DNA of 64,000 nucleotides, taken from contig CM055098.1 in NCBI GenBank assembly GCA_029204225.1, positions 4,682,607 through 4,746,606 on the forward strand, given 5' to 3'. Position numbers and translations under genes: made by a program. Of the stretch, positions 10,969-22,299 are shown one piece after another (positions within the stretch are counted from its first letter, which is position 1; every line of letters starts with the position of its first letter). The notes under the pieces were generated by a model. The model saw only the letters and a program-made list of their open reading frames with translations. It was not told where the DNA came from and did not search any database. Source of the DNA: Diphasiastrum complanatum. Taxonomy: Eukaryota; Streptophyta; Lycopodiopsida; Lycopodiales; Lycopodiaceae.

Positions 10969-11877
10969 TGAAGTTTTTGAACGAGTGGCGAGTACACACA
11001 TAACCACACATTGAGTCAAGTCCTAAGTGTTTGTTTGCATCTATGAGACATATGTAAGCTTAGGCCATCCTCATGGTGCCTTGATGTGATTTAGTCATTG
11101 AGTGGATAGTGTGCACGAATTAATGAAGATCCTAACTCATGTTGCCATGCTTAAAATACTTGACGCTTATTCTGAATATTTTTTGTTATGTTTTTAATTG
11201 CATCCTTGCAATCATAGCAAATTCTCTTTATGTATTACTTGTTTGATGATTTTATGTTCCTAATACCATCACACCTTTATCATCTAACCACACTCTCCTC
11301 ATCTTCTTTAGTGTCTATTGTTAATGGCACACATCGTTTAAGTAGCACAAAATGCAAAATTTTGATGTAGGTAGCACAAATATAGTGTAATCGTCTCCCA
11401 TAATGGCTTGATTTTGTTTGGTCACATCAGAGGCCTCATTCAAATGGTTCCTTGTTCTAGTGAAGAATTTTTGTGTTGCTTGCAAGGAGAGTGCATTGGT
11501 GATTGCTTAGAAGTACTTGCCATCAACCTTTATAGGACTTCCTATATTAAGCAACAAATTGTTGGGCACACGTTTGGGCTATGGGAAGTATGGATCGAAG
11601 TTGTTCTTTGAAAATGTTCGAAGGTGTTTGGGAGTCATATTTGCTTTTTAAAATGTAGAAAATATTTGAAGGCACCTAAGAGTTGTCTTTTATCTCATTT
11701 CTTATTCCAGATAATTGCTGCTACGCTCAACCTATCTCCTTGATTCATCTCTTTCTTCAATGCCTACATCGTTGTGGTGCTCCCATCTTAACTTTAAGTA
11801 GATTGTTGAGATTTTGGTTGCTACAAGGCTGATATTTTTCTCCTATTAATATGGATGATAGTCATCTATAGTTTTGT
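10969..11877. other. No recognisable gene
   Basis: AT-rich DNA with one 67-codon frame near 11408-11611 that shows no motif. No repeat boundary identified. Confidence 0.35.
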
Positions 11878-11892
11878 AAAAATAGTGAGAAG

Positions 11893-12067
11893 ATCCATCG
11901 CAACACGATAAAAGGGTAGAGTTGTTGACTTGATTGGCAAGCCGGAAGGCATAGGCTCGAATCCTAGTCGTTGCGTAGTGACATCTTATGAGCTTGCTCC
12001 TCACTTGGCGTTGCCAGGCTATATATATTGTGTATAACCTACTAGTTTTGTAACTCTACATACAAAA
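11893..12067 (+). mobile_element. SINE-like tRNA-derived retroposon
   Basis: A tRNA-like head carries an A-box-like GGTAGAGTTGTTGACTTG near 11915-11932 and a B-box-like GGCTCGAATCC near 11963-11973. A roughly 90-base body follows, ending in an A-rich tail (TACAAAAAAA). Imperfect 15-bp direct repeats flank it: AAAAATAGTGAGAAG at 11878-11892 and AAAAATGGTGAAAAG at 12068-12082. The internal pol III promoter, 3' A-tail and long target duplication are the defining marks of a SINE. The two mismatches between the flanking repeats indicate an old insertion. Confidence 0.65.
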
Positions 12068-12168
12068 AAAAATGGTGAAAAGCACTTTAAAATATGTTGA
12101 ATATTATTACAAGTATATCACACACTGAAATACAATTATTCTTGATCTTAATTATTGAATTCCAACAA

Positions 12169-12186
12169 TTGGTATCATAGTAGGTC
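12169..12186 (+). promoter_or_regulatory. Copia primer-binding site
   Basis: TTGGTATCATAGTAGGTC resembles the complement of the initiator Met-tRNA 3' end (canonical TGGTATCAGAGC). It directly follows CCAACA, a plausible LTR end, and precedes the gag remnant. The 5' LTR upstream could not be delimited. Confidence 0.6.
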
Positions 12187-12271
12187 TAACATGATTATGA
12201 ATTGTCTAAATCAACAAATATTAAGTTTCAATTTCTAATAAATTTCATAATCATGTATCGACTTCGTTTAA

Positions 12272-12880
12272 ATGGAACCTTGTCAAGATATTTCTAAGAT
12301 TGAAAAATTCGATGGAACAAACTTTCATATGTGGAGGTTTAAAATGAGGATGATTCTCTTGGCCAAAAGTCTATGCGAAGTAGTTGAAGGTACTAACCTG
12401 AAACTTTTTGGCGATCCTACAACCATTAAAAAATGAAAACAAAGGGATGGGGAAGCATTAGCCACCATTGTTTTATGGCTTTGTTATTAAACTTGCCTGA
12501 AAGCTGCGAGCATTGGACTATGTTTGTGGAAATACAAACTGATATGAAATTATCAATTTTGATTCTAATGCTCTTCAAGAAGAGATAAGAAGAGGTGGAA
12601 CATCAACGCTAGTACTTGTAGTTAAGAATCAAAATCTATCCAATAGATTCAAGAAGTTGACTCCATTTAAGAAGAGTAAAAAATAAGAGATGTAAAAATT
12701 CGAATCTACCAAGTCTCATTCTAGATCAAATATCATTTGCTTCTATTCAGAAAAAAAGGGACATATGATCAAGGACTGCATAATCTTGAAGCAGAAGAAT
12801 GAATCTCAGGATGTAGTAGCTAAAGAAACAAAGATTGAAAAGCTTCAAGTTGAAGAAAGTGCATTTATGGCAAAAGCTAA
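12272..12880 (+). pseudogene. Ty1/copia gag remnant
   Basis: An ATG at 12272 opens a copia-type Gag (MEPCQDISKIEKFDG, then NFHMWRFKMRMILLAKSLCE, as in the plant UBN2/DUF4219 Gag family), but the frame meets TGA at 12434. Further decayed Gag follows. Near 12735-12780 a zinc-knuckle-like CFYSEKKGHMIKDC appears, in which the second Cys is replaced by Ser, so it could not bind zinc normally. No protease or pol follows. Confidence 0.75.
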
Positions 12881-13073
12881 ACAATACGTAGATCTATTAG
12901 AATGTTTCACAATACAATGGGAGAGAGATACATGAGAGAGATAGAGAGGCGGTTGTGCTTCCTCACATCTAAACACTTTCTAAATAACCAGGTTCACATT
13001 GTAAGGCCCCATTCAATGACTTGAGGCACTTTAGGCCTATTTCTCTAGATTGTAATGTCATCGCATGCAAGCT

Positions 13074-13197
13074 CATCAATAAAATCATTACTAAAATTGG
13101 ATATCAATTAAGTTCAAAAGTTGTCATTTTGATCTTGACAATCAAGTTTTTGTCAGAATATCTGTAATATCCAATTTTAGTAATGATTTTATTGATG
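13074..13197. repeat. 31-bp perfect inverted repeat spanning an LTR edge
   Basis: The arm at 13074-13104 (starting CATCAATAAAATCATTAC) is the exact reverse complement of 13167-13197. The right arm is the first bases of the LTR at 13163. The left arm is therefore an inverted scrap of the same LTR end lying 62 bp outside it. Confidence 0.9.
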
Positions 13198-13684
13198 TTC
13201 ACGACATAATCATATCTGATAGTTAGTGACTATTGATTACTATTAGGTTAGTGACTTGACTGGTATTAGATTACTAAAACTCCTTTTAATATTTAGTTGA
13301 AGTTAAGTATATAAATACTCAAAGACAGAGAGAAAGCAAAGAGAAATAGAGCAAATCAAAGCTACACATCTCCTCCATGTATTGTGATTTCTCTTTAGAT
13401 TGACTTTGATGTACTCGATACATCAGATTACATATTGTCTTTAAACAAGTATGTTGTTTGCATCTTCCATTTCTATGAATTTCAATGACATTTCTATTGT
13501 CTACTATATGTATGCAATCTTTTGTAATCTAATTTACATTTTCAGTGTTCCATATCATCATTGTAAGTTTCTCTTAGATTAAATTGCCTACTAGTGAACC
13601 TTAGACCAGTAATATTATGCACACTACTGATAAGCAAGTCATTCAATCCTTGCATTCTTGATCCATTCCCATACATTTTTGACA
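13163..13684 (+). repeat. 522-bp copia-type LTR with adjacent primer-binding site
   Basis: The segment begins TGTAATATCC and ends TTTTTGACA (TG...CA). It has a TATA-like element (AAGTATATAAATAC) near 13302-13315. It is followed immediately by TAGTATCAAAGTGGG, a diverged primer-binding site for initiator Met-tRNA. It is therefore the 5' LTR of a plus-strand element. Only a short uncertain leader or gag start follows (ATG near 13854), so the rest of the element is missing or too decayed to recognise. Confidence 0.75.
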
Positions 13685-14764
13685 TAGTATCAAAGTGGGT
13701 ATTCATATCTTGATTCTAATATCTTCAAGATATTCATTGGGGGCATTCGATCTGTCAATGTAAGCCTAACTATTCCATAATTATTCTATTTTTGATGTTT
13801 GAAGTTGACTCTATTTTGCCATCTAGACTAATTTAAAGATATTCTAGAACAAATGACTACGACTAGATCAACTATAACTAATATTGATGCAATTATAACT
13901 TTACTATATGAACATTGAATGTGAGAAATTGCCAAAAATTGGCAAATATCTAGTCTGATCAAAATCATGTAAAGGAAGGTAAAAAGAAATGCTAATCATG
14001 CTGTAAATAATTCCAAAATGATCTCCTTATGGATTTGGAGAGATCCATCCCCCAAAAGTCACCAAAAATGGTCATTTTTTAAACTTTTTTGATTTCCTAC
14101 AAGTTCAATTGTTGAAATTCTTGGTTCTAACTTCAAGGAAAGCTTCAAAATACTTTAATCCACATCTTTACAAGCTCTACATGGTGTTTTACAGCCACCT
14201 ACTATCCAATTTTATGAAAAAACAAGCAAAAATGATGATTTTTGACTATTTTCCGATTTTTTCATCACAGTAAAGTTGGAAATTCATGACATACAACTCT
14301 TTCTCTAACACATGCAAACCAATTTACAAAATTATAATCATCTAATTGGTCTGATCTTGCTGGATTTTGGTTCTTACTATCTATTTTGTGCCAAAAAGCA
14401 TGAAAAACCAAGCAATATTTGACCAAAACATAGCCTAGAATCATAAATCATTGGAAAGAACCGACATGCATCATTAATTTCATCATTAATAAACCCTAAA
14501 ACGAAAGTACACTTGCTAGAAAATTCAGATCTACCAAAGATTTGATCTACACAAGAAAAAGTTCCAAAAAAGATTCACAAATTGGCCTTCAAGGATAATT
14601 CTCCATAAAACCACAAAGAATCCCAAGAGTAATGGATCTTAGCAACATGCAAATTGAAGCCGAGATAGTACACCCACCTATCCACCTTGGAAGAGAATTC
14701 CAATGATCCAATCCAAAATTTTGACGAAAGGTAGCCCTTCTCCATGTTCTCCAATCTTCGTAAG
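13685..14764. other. Decayed element interior, no recognisable gene
   Basis: Downstream of the LTR primer-binding site there is only AT-rich DNA with short frames and no Gag, protease or Pol motif that I can support. Confidence 0.4.
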
Positions 14765-15280
14765 CCTTGCTCTGATACGAATGTAAGGAAAGCTCCCTAA
14801 GATCCTGCTTACAAGACAAAACACACTATGGAGCAACCACGCAACCAAGTAGAAGCAACCAATCAACTCTAGAAGCTTCACCCCCAAGCCAAGAAATAAG
14901 ATGCATGAAGGTAGAGTGAAACCCTGGCAATGAATCAATGACCACAATGAGGAGTAGGGCGAGTTTGGCCTCAATATATAGAGCCAAAAGCAACCTGGAC
15001 ACATATCCATGCAAAGCCCTAAGTTCCCTATACATAGATTCACCTAAAATAGAGTCCTAAGCATGAACCATGTATTCATAGAATTGCTATTGATAACTTA
15101 CACATGCATACACTGTCTCATACCTTGTCTGAACTCCATTTCGTGTGTTCTGGGCCTCACAAGAATATTAGTTACTTTCGGGTCACATCCAGTATGACGT
15201 GGCACAACTAACAGCTTGATTTACTGGAGTACCGTGTATCCAAGACTAGGAGTATACTGAATCCTACTTACTGGCCATGG
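14765..15280 (-). repeat. Probable gypsy LTR end and primer-binding site (minus)
   Basis: The complement of 14765-14780 reads TCGTATCAGAGCAAGG, a primer-binding-site-like sequence. It is preceded on the minus strand by CCTTACA, a plausible LTR terminus, so the LTR would run rightward from about 14782. The DNA to the right shares an ACACTATGGAG motif with the LTR-like DNA near 21775. The outer LTR edge is not defined, and the minus-strand frames across it have no family signature. Confidence 0.4.
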
Positions 15281-16825
15281 ACATAACACCTCCACCTGTA
15301 AGTAAGAATCTTCAAGCCTCCATGGATCTCTCCTCCACTTGTGTCCCTAATCTTAATCAGGTATGCGACTTTCTTGAAAATTTGAGTGAAGAATATTTTG
15401 AAATATCACCCTTTCATATCGATCCTAAAACAGATGATTTAAATCAATGTGATCCGATCTGTGTAGAGCACGGGGAGACTTCACTTATGATGTTAAAGAG
15501 AATGCGACATTACAAATTAATTATTTTGTGACTATTAACCATTGTCCAATTGTGATTCAAAACCCAATTCTTGAAGTTGATGAAATCCTAGCAAGATTTG
15601 GTATTGTATCAAATGGCAATCAGGAACGATCCATTACCAAGGATGTGAGTGTCAATACACTCACTGATATGGTGGACAGTTCTACCCAAAGTCCTGAAAT
15701 GGACGATCAAAAGCTTGTCGAAGATGTGTCAGAACTGGGCCATCAATCCCCTAATGAACGTCTTGATCACGCTGAAAGTGTTCCCAACTTTGATGAGTTG
15801 GATTGCGATGTTGGAAAATCAAGAGCTAAACCTGATTGTAATATTGTGCAACTTTTATTAGTTGCTGGCGACTCCCTCTATGTTAGACCACGACCTGTTT
15901 ACTTATTGAAAATCGATCATTATGATGGAGAGAGAGGTGATAAAGCTGATATCTTTATAAGAAAATTTGTAAACTTCTCTTTCCTTGATGGCTTTTCACA
16001 ACCCAGTGATTGGAAGATCTTGTTTCCATTATACTTGACTGATCGTGCTAGAAATTGGTACGACAATATTGAAATTTGTGAAAACCATTCTCTTAACTCA
16101 TGGGATACCTTGGTAAAAGCGTTCTTGGATGAGTTTTCACCCACAATGAATATAACGGTTGCTTGTTACCATTTGGTAACTATCAGACAATGTGAAGATG
16201 AGTCTGTGGGAAGATATTCTCATAGATTTAATTGGTTTGTGCAAAAACACATATCTATTTATGCACTTCCAATTGAATTGATATTGGATTGTTTCATAAG
16301 TGGATTGCAAACAGAGATGCAAGTCCATGTGAGACGGGAGCATCCAACTAGTATGGATCATGCAATTGGAATTGCATCCAAATACGAAAATGCTTTGATT
16401 GATACTCATATGTCCACATTCTATTATAGCCACAACCAATCTAGAAACGATCAGTTCCTAGTTGAGTCAAGCTTGGGACCAAATGTGAAATTAGGAGTGG
16501 ATTATTCCATTGAAAGACCATAATTTGACTAAAGGGTTGGATGCTAACACTCGACTTGAAGATGATTGGGAATGGAAGCCAAGAGCAAAACAAAAGTTTT
16601 GACCTAGGAGTTCATCCCGCCTCTAAGGTCAGAAGAAATAGACTAACCCTGAATCTGACCAGTAGTATAATTACTACTTTAGTCAGCCAGTAATTCCACA
16701 ATGTGAGGTAACCAACATTCGTGTTGGTTTTGCAAATTTAGCACCTAGCGCTTCTGAAATCCATGTGATATGTGAAAATTTGAAACCCTATGATGATTTG
16801 CCCTACGATCTGTGACCTGACTCTA
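15281..16825 (+). pseudogene. Ty3/gypsy gag
   Basis: The main open frame (15528-16523, 331 codons) encodes a plant gypsy capsid: HYDGERGDKADIFIRKFVNF, then LFPLYLTDRARNWYDNIE, SWDTLVKAFLDEFSP, and VGRYSHRFNWF through LILDCFISGLQTEMQ. This is the order and spacing of the Retrotrans_gag family. A preceding frame (15277-15531) overlaps its start and probably belongs to the same Gag. After the stop at 16521 the same protein continues in broken form to about 16820 (FANLAPSASEIHVICENL), with several stops and no zinc knuckle. Protease and pol do not follow. Confidence 0.8.
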
Positions 16826-16952
16826 TAGTCCAATGGATAAGGCACTGGAACTTTAAATGATGATTGAAATGGAACTAAGCTACTAATTGTGATCTGATTG
16901 TGTTACAGTATTATCAAGCCTTGTATGCAGGACCTGAGATGCTGTTCTTCAT

Positions 16953-17127
16953 GAAGATCTGTTGTTGATTGGAACCCTTTTGGGTCAGCCTAGGATTCTA
17001 TTGGCCGGTCCAAGGGGGTAATCAGTTGCTGCTTATCTTGAAGACATGTTGTTGTATGGCTTTTGGGTCAGCCTAGGATGCTATTGGCTGGTCCATTGGT
17101 CTTTGTGTAACCAGAGATGCTGATTTC
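16953..17127. repeat. Tandem duplication of about 87 bp
   Basis: Two adjacent diverged copies are seen. The best conserved part is TTTTGGGTCAGCCTAGGATK with CTATTGGCYGGTCCA, at 16978-17012 and 17061-17095, and both are preceded by GAAGA...TGTTGTTG. Confidence 0.75.
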
Positions 17128-18452
17128 GAAGAATGGGGACCATTCTTTACCCGTGAATGTCGCCACTATTTGCTGAAAAAAAGACCACTTTTTCAAGTTA
17201 TTTTTGACGAAACATCATCGCCATGCGCTATTACGCTGATGCGGAACTGTTAAAAAATGACGCGTAAATGGCCCATAATGGCCGGTTGCATTGCTATTAA
17301 AATACTGTTCATTTGCTAATTTACGTTGTAGGAAAATTCCATTTATGCGGCCTATGCCCCTAGTTTTCGGGTTTGTCAGAATTAGGAGGTGCCAAGTATT
17401 TTCATAATACAATTGTGGCCTATTCTGTGCTTGTCCGCTCTCTATCCACCTTTCTTGCTGCCAACGGTCCTGCCTTCACCTGCCCATCTACTGCCTGCGT
17501 GTAGTGTAGATCTGTGTGCTATTCCACCAGCAATTCGTTGACGCAAATTTGCCTTGTTTTTTCTCGTTCTCTGCCTGGCCACATCCTCCCTCTATCGGTG
17601 AGTTACCTGTGGGTCTGCACTTCCGTTTGCCCACACTCCTGCTTGCAATCCTCCCCTATCCATGCTCCTTCATCATGAGGCCCGTCCTGCCTTCTGTACC
17701 TATGGATGCTTGTGGCCCAATCCCTACCTTTCTTATCTGCGGACAATTTGCAGTTCGCAACCTAAGTTCTACCTGCGACTTTACTTCGCCTATAGATCTA
17801 CTTAGAACCCTACGTGTGGAAATCCCTTACTTGTGGCACATCTGTAACTCTAGCCTTGCCTACATATGGTTGGCTTGAAAGGGATTTAATAACCCATGTA
17901 TATTTGTTGCAAGGGATTTTCTTTGCCAATTGCTGGACTGCAAGGCATTTGTTTGACGAGTTAAAGATGCCCGATATTTACAAAGGTAATTTTGCTGCCT
18001 CCGAAGGGGAGTGTAGAGTCTATAGTATTTTCTATCTTGCTTATCTATCACTGTTCGATGTGTGCTTATCGACGTTTGGCCCTACGGTGCTGGACAGAAG
18101 TTGCAGCTCTTAGCTTTGGGAATTTCTATGATTCCAAACTTGTGAAACTCTATACTATCTTTATGATCCGATTGCAGACCATACTATCACTAGTAACAAA
18201 TATTTTTGAAGCCTATGCAAATGGCTCAGATGAAGATTAGACATCTATTCAAGATCTAACCCTATTTTACCTCACTTGTTAAGTGAATCTTAGCTTATAC
18301 ACGAGTCATGCTTGTACGTCCTATCGGTATCTCGAAAGCCAGAGCTTACACGCGCGATCTCTTGTCCATTTCAAAGTTCCCTAGGCTATTTGAAAATTGC
18401 CTGTTGACCGTTAGAAATTTGCCTAGCCGATTGCCATTGAAAGAGCCTATGA
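17128..18452. other. No recognisable gene
   Basis: Frames of up to 120 codons occur (17516-17878 and 17814-18113) but lack motifs and overlap one another. This may be retrotransposon leader or LTR DNA between the gypsy gag and the opposed gypsy. I cannot delimit it. Confidence 0.35.
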
Positions 18453-19177
18453 TCATGAATGCCTTATTTTCGACTCCATACCCAATGGAGCTTGAGCTGT
18501 AATTGTGGTTGTTTTATAATCCTTCAGCTCTTTATCCGCCAAAGTCTTATTGAACACTAGGATATCATCTAAGAATACCACTACGAATCTTCCCAAATAT
18601 GGCCTGAACAAATCGTTCATCATATGTTGGAAAGTTGCCAGTGCATTGGTTAGGCCAAAAGACAACACCAAAAATTTGTACTATCCAAAGAGAGTTCAAA
18701 AACCCATTTTGGTATATCTTCTGCTCTAATGCATATTTGATGGTATTCCGATCTTAGATCTATCTTGGTAAAGTACTTAACACCACCAAGATAATCTATT
18801 AAGTCATCCATTTGTGGCAATGGATATCTATTCTTAACGGTTACCTTGTTCAATTTCTTATAATCGACGCAAAACATTATAGTCCCATCCTTCTTGGCAA
18901 CCAGAACCACTGGTGATGCCCAAGGAGACTTACTAGATTGTACCCACCCCTTCTTCAGGTAATCATGTAAATGCCTACTTACCTCAGCCTCTTCCGATGC
19001 ACTCATCCGATAAGAATGCTGTGCGATCGGAATTGAACCAGGTATAAGGTCAATTTTATGATCAATTGTCCTTTCGGGTGGTAAACCTACAAGAAGGTCT
19101 AAAAAAACATCATTGAATTCTTGCCTAAGTTCATTATAGGCTTCAAACTTTGTAGCGTTCTCACTGGGTATATTCAT
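18453..19177 (-). pseudogene. Ty3/gypsy reverse transcriptase (partial)
   Basis: The minus strand encodes a gypsy [87 protein letters not shown], then [18 protein letters not shown] and [12 protein letters not shown]. The last holds the catalytic DD of the (Y/F)xDD box. A frame change occurs near 18650-18670. RT ends just after the catalytic box, with no RNase H or integrase. Protease and Gag lie in order upstream on the same strand, so this is one element, truncated at its 3' side. Confidence 0.9.
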
Positions 19178-19344
19178 GACATTTATGTTAAATTTTTATC
19201 ATTGCAGCAAATGAAATCATTATGAAAATATAAATAAACTTTAAAATCAAAATTTTCCATTATTGAATTAAGTTCATGTTAGAATAAGGCTTAACATTTT
19301 TAGTGTTAACACTTAAACTAGCCTTGATCTTAGTCAAAGAATTC

Positions 19345-19723
19345 TCATGCATAAAAGATAAAGATTTTTTTAACAAAATCAATTTTCAATGACTTATTCT
19401 TATCAAAATGCCATTGTTTCCCGAGAACAATATCTACATTAGCTAATGCAACAACATGGAATTCTAGTTTTTCAAAGTAATCCTGTATGTGTAACTCTAC
19501 ATCAAGAACAACATAATCCATAAACTTGGAATTGCTTCCCGATGCCATTGTCACACAGTATTTTTCTCACTTTTTCGGGCGTATGCACCAAATTTACAAT
19601 AATAAAGTTATGAGTGGATCCTGTGTCAAAAAGGACATTAACAACTTGATCTTTAACTTTATTTTTAATGCAAATAAGGTCATTAGGTCCAAAAACTAAA
19701 AAACTAAGAAAACATACATCCAT
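19345..19723 (-). pseudogene. Ty3/gypsy aspartic protease
   Basis: The minus strand holds VVNVLFDTGSTHNFI (the DTGS active site) followed, after a frame break near 19555, by the second half (VVLDVELHIQDY, HVVALANVDIVLGKQW). This is the gag-pol protease module expected between Gag (19.8-20.3 kb) and RT (18.5-19.2 kb). The active-site triad is intact, but the frame is not. Confidence 0.85.
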
Positions 19724-19779
19724 CTCAGTACTTTGTGATAGATTACCTGAGGTAGAGGCTGGTTTTTTGATGCAATCTC

Positions 19780-20282
19780 ATGCAAGGCGACCCTCGCCAT
19801 TGCACTTGAATCACAAGTTCCTCTTACGAGCTTCATCTATATCTTTGCCACCTTGATGGTTTTTAAAGCTTTTCTTGGTTTTCTTAAGATTGTTGGAATT
19901 GAGATGTGTTTCATTAACAACTTCCCTATCCTTCCTCTTGAATTGAAAACCTTTCTTTGGCTCATTAGGCTGGTGACCCCTAGATGGCTTAGGTGTGTCA
20001 TCAAATTGGTTCATGCCAAAGTATTTGTTCCATACATTAAGCCATGAACTTACCACTTGCAAGTTCCTATCTTTCTTCTCTCCCTTAAACAATTTTACGG
20101 GAGGTGGAACTACATGTTTCTTCTGGTTGGCTAACCTAGACTCTAAGTCTTGGTCCCTTTGATTAGCTTCAAGAAGCATTTTTATTAATGGCTTGAATTT
20201 GTTGGTATAAAAGTTCAAGAGCTTGTGCCACATTGGATGGGTTTAATAGATCAAATGGTGGGTTTTCATTGGTTTGATCCAT
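19780..20282 (-). pseudogene. Ty3/gypsy gag remnant
   Basis: A start at 20282 reads MDQTNENPPFDLLNPSNVAQ, then LELLYQQIQ, and a frameshift leads into the 19811-20233 frame (FKGEKKDRNLQVVSSWLNVW...). The terminal zinc knuckle near 19785-19830 is destroyed: its first Cys codon has become TGA, its His is Arg, and a second stop interrupts it. Confidence 0.75.
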
Positions 20283-21250
20283 TGGAGTTGCTTGTGTGTT
20301 TTCCTATTATGCAAATACAACAACAAGTAATTCTAATTAGAATGATAGAAATGCTTCAATTCTTACATAATCCAATGCAAATAATAGCATTTACTTCTAC
20401 TCATTCAATACTTATTGTTTGTAAGCTCAATCCAAGCCTACTTTTTGCAAGCTCAATCCAAGCTTAAGAGAAAACTGCGCCAAGCAATTTCCTACTTTTG
20501 CCTCAATCCAAAGCAAAAATCAAAACTAATCTTTATGTAAACTTCAATTAACTACTTCAAGCTAATGTTTACATAAAGTTTCCATTCCAATTCCATTTCC
20601 AATTCCATGAAACTAGTGACTAGAAATGGAAAACTAATGAAGTTCTATGAAAAATTCACTTTTTAGATATGTTTTTCAGACTTACAGGTCTGAAAATCAG
20701 AACTTCAAAACCTTTTTTATGCATAAAGTTACACTACCTTTTCCTTCCTACATTGCCATTTTCATGAAACTAGTAGGTAGAAAGGTGTAACTAATGAAGT
20801 TTTTATGAAAACTTCACTTTTTCAGATCTGATTTTTAGATTTACAGGTCTGAACAGAACTTCAAAATGAAAATCAGAAGTTTAAACACTTCATTTATGCA
20901 AAAAAAACACTAGTTTTGATCAAAACACATAGCTAGAATCAATCATTTTGCAAATTTTTTTTTTTTTTTTTGTGAATGTAAAAGAAGACTTCCTCTAACC
21001 ATCCCACAAATCTTTTTTCAAAAAGATTTAAAACCAAAAGCCCACTTTAAAACTTCTCTAGCATAATAAAAAATTAGCCCCTAAACAATTCTATAAGCAT
21101 CACTACTCTTTATTAAGAGAACTAGATTCATTGGGTACTTCAACTACAAGCTTCCTATTACTAGAAAAGCCAATAATCTTCCCCCAAAAAAAATTTAGTT
21201 TGTGATCTTTATAAAACTTGAAGAAGGTTAGATAGGTTACCATCCTTTGT
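20283..21250 (-). other. Gypsy leader between primer-binding site and gag
   Basis: AT-rich, non-coding. It contains two related segments (about 20640-20720 and 20795-20870) built on TGAAGTT...TGAAAA...TTACAGGTCTGA, an internal direct repeat of roughly 150-bp period. This is consistent with the untranslated leader of the minus-strand gypsy. Confidence 0.45.
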
Positions 21251-21265
21251 CTAGCTCTGATACCA
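21251..21265 (-). promoter_or_regulatory. Gypsy primer-binding site
   Basis: The complement reads TGGTATCAGAGCTAG, an exact initiator Met-tRNA primer-binding core. On the minus strand it lies immediately after GTAAAAG, a plausible LTR end, and upstream of the gag-protease-RT remnants. That sets the orientation of the 18.4-21.3 kb element. Confidence 0.75.
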
Positions 21266-21900
21266 CTTTTACAAATGAAGTCAAGAAGTCCTCCTAATCC
21301 AAAGGTAGTGCCTCCAAAGGTCCTCCAAGTAACCTGCAAGCTGATGCTCCCCAACTCCAAGCTAGGATGCCTCCACCTGCGAGTAAGGATCTTCAAGCCT
21401 CCATGGATCTCTCCTCCACCTATGTCCCTAATCTTAATCACAAAGGTAGATAACAATTGGCCTCAAGTATTCACCACCCAACCATAGCTAGCTAGCACAT
21501 GCAATCCTGCAACTTGGCTAATCTAGAACCCCCTTGCAAACCAATAACTAATCACAAGCATTCCACCACAAACCATAGCATACTCAAGATCCAAACTGTA
21601 CTTATGTCCCATACCATAAGCAAGATCCAAACCCTAAGCATACTACACACAAGAAAACACTCTATACACTAGTAGCCACACTAGAGCATAAGCATAACAA
21701 ACAAAAAAGATCTCTCCCCCTCCCTATGGGCGCTCTCCTCCCCTCATGTAGATGGCAAATGGCACCCTCCAGTACACTATGGAGTTCCATGCACAACCAA
21801 TGAGAAAGAGAGAGGCCCAGGGGAGTTAGAGAACCTTTAGAGGCCTAAGGTTTAGAAAAATAGCCAAAACACCCATGGTAATGACTTTCTAACACCTCAC
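21266..21900 (-). repeat. Probable 5' LTR of the minus-strand gypsy
   Basis: This is the sequence next to the primer-binding site. About 75 bp at 21368-21445 (CTCCACCTGCGAGTAAG through CTCTCCTCCACC and onward) is nearly identical to 15290-15362, so the same repeat family is present at both loci. The outer edge is not defined. Confidence 0.45.
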
Positions 21901-21903
21901 TAG

Positions 21904-22102
21904 GTTCCATACCTCTGATCAAGACATAGACACCTACCTACCCTTATCTAAGGACACTGGTACCTTAATCTAGTGGCACATACCCTTAATCCTAAGGGTA
22001 CCCCTTGTTTAAGGGTAACTTGATTCCATACCTCCGACCAAGGTATAGTCACTTGCCTATCCTTATTCAAAGGAACCTACCCTTAATCCTAAGGGTATCC
22101 AA
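21904..22102. repeat. Imperfect tandem repeat with ACCCTTA...TAAGGGT cores
   Basis: Two related units (21904-21997 and 22023-22102) share TTCCATACCTC, a TACCTATCCTTAT-like segment and CCTTAATCCTAAGGGTA. The last contains the inverted repeat ACCCTTA/TAAGGGT. Confidence 0.65.
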
Positions 22103-22172
22103 AGGGTAACTTGCCATTTAGCCCCAACAGTAAATGGACATATAGGGGTCACTGAAGTACTGCTAGTTACAT

Positions 22173-22292
22173 AGGTATGTAACACAAGACATGGTTGCAG
22201 ATGTATTTACCAAGGCATTGAGCACTGATGCACACAACAAATTTTGTGCATTGCTTAGTCTAAAGATCAAAGCATTCACAGATCCATATTAA
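22173..22292 (+). pseudogene. C-terminus of copia RNase H
   Basis: The frame reads RYVTQDMVADVFTKALS, then KFCALLSLKIKAF, and stops at 22292. QDMVADVFTK is the conserved end of plant copia RNase H. It is followed directly by GTGGGGAT, a plausible polypurine tract for the start of a 3' LTR. The rest of the element is absent upstream. Confidence 0.8.
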
Positions 22293-22299
22293 GTGGGGA

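Noticed and set aside
14589-15043. Minus-strand frames of 69-121 codons
   Set aside because: They cross a primer-binding-site-like sequence and probable LTR DNA, and show no protein motif.
16835-16880. tRNA-Arg-like stretch (TAGTCCAATGGATAAGGCA)
   Set aside because: The D-arm-like part resembles a plant tRNA, but no T-arm (GGTTCGA-type) or acceptor pairing follows at the right distance, so it is not a tRNA gene.
17516-18113. Pair of plus-strand frames of 99-120 codons
   Set aside because: No domain, no neighbouring exon signals that I can defend, and they overlap in different frames.
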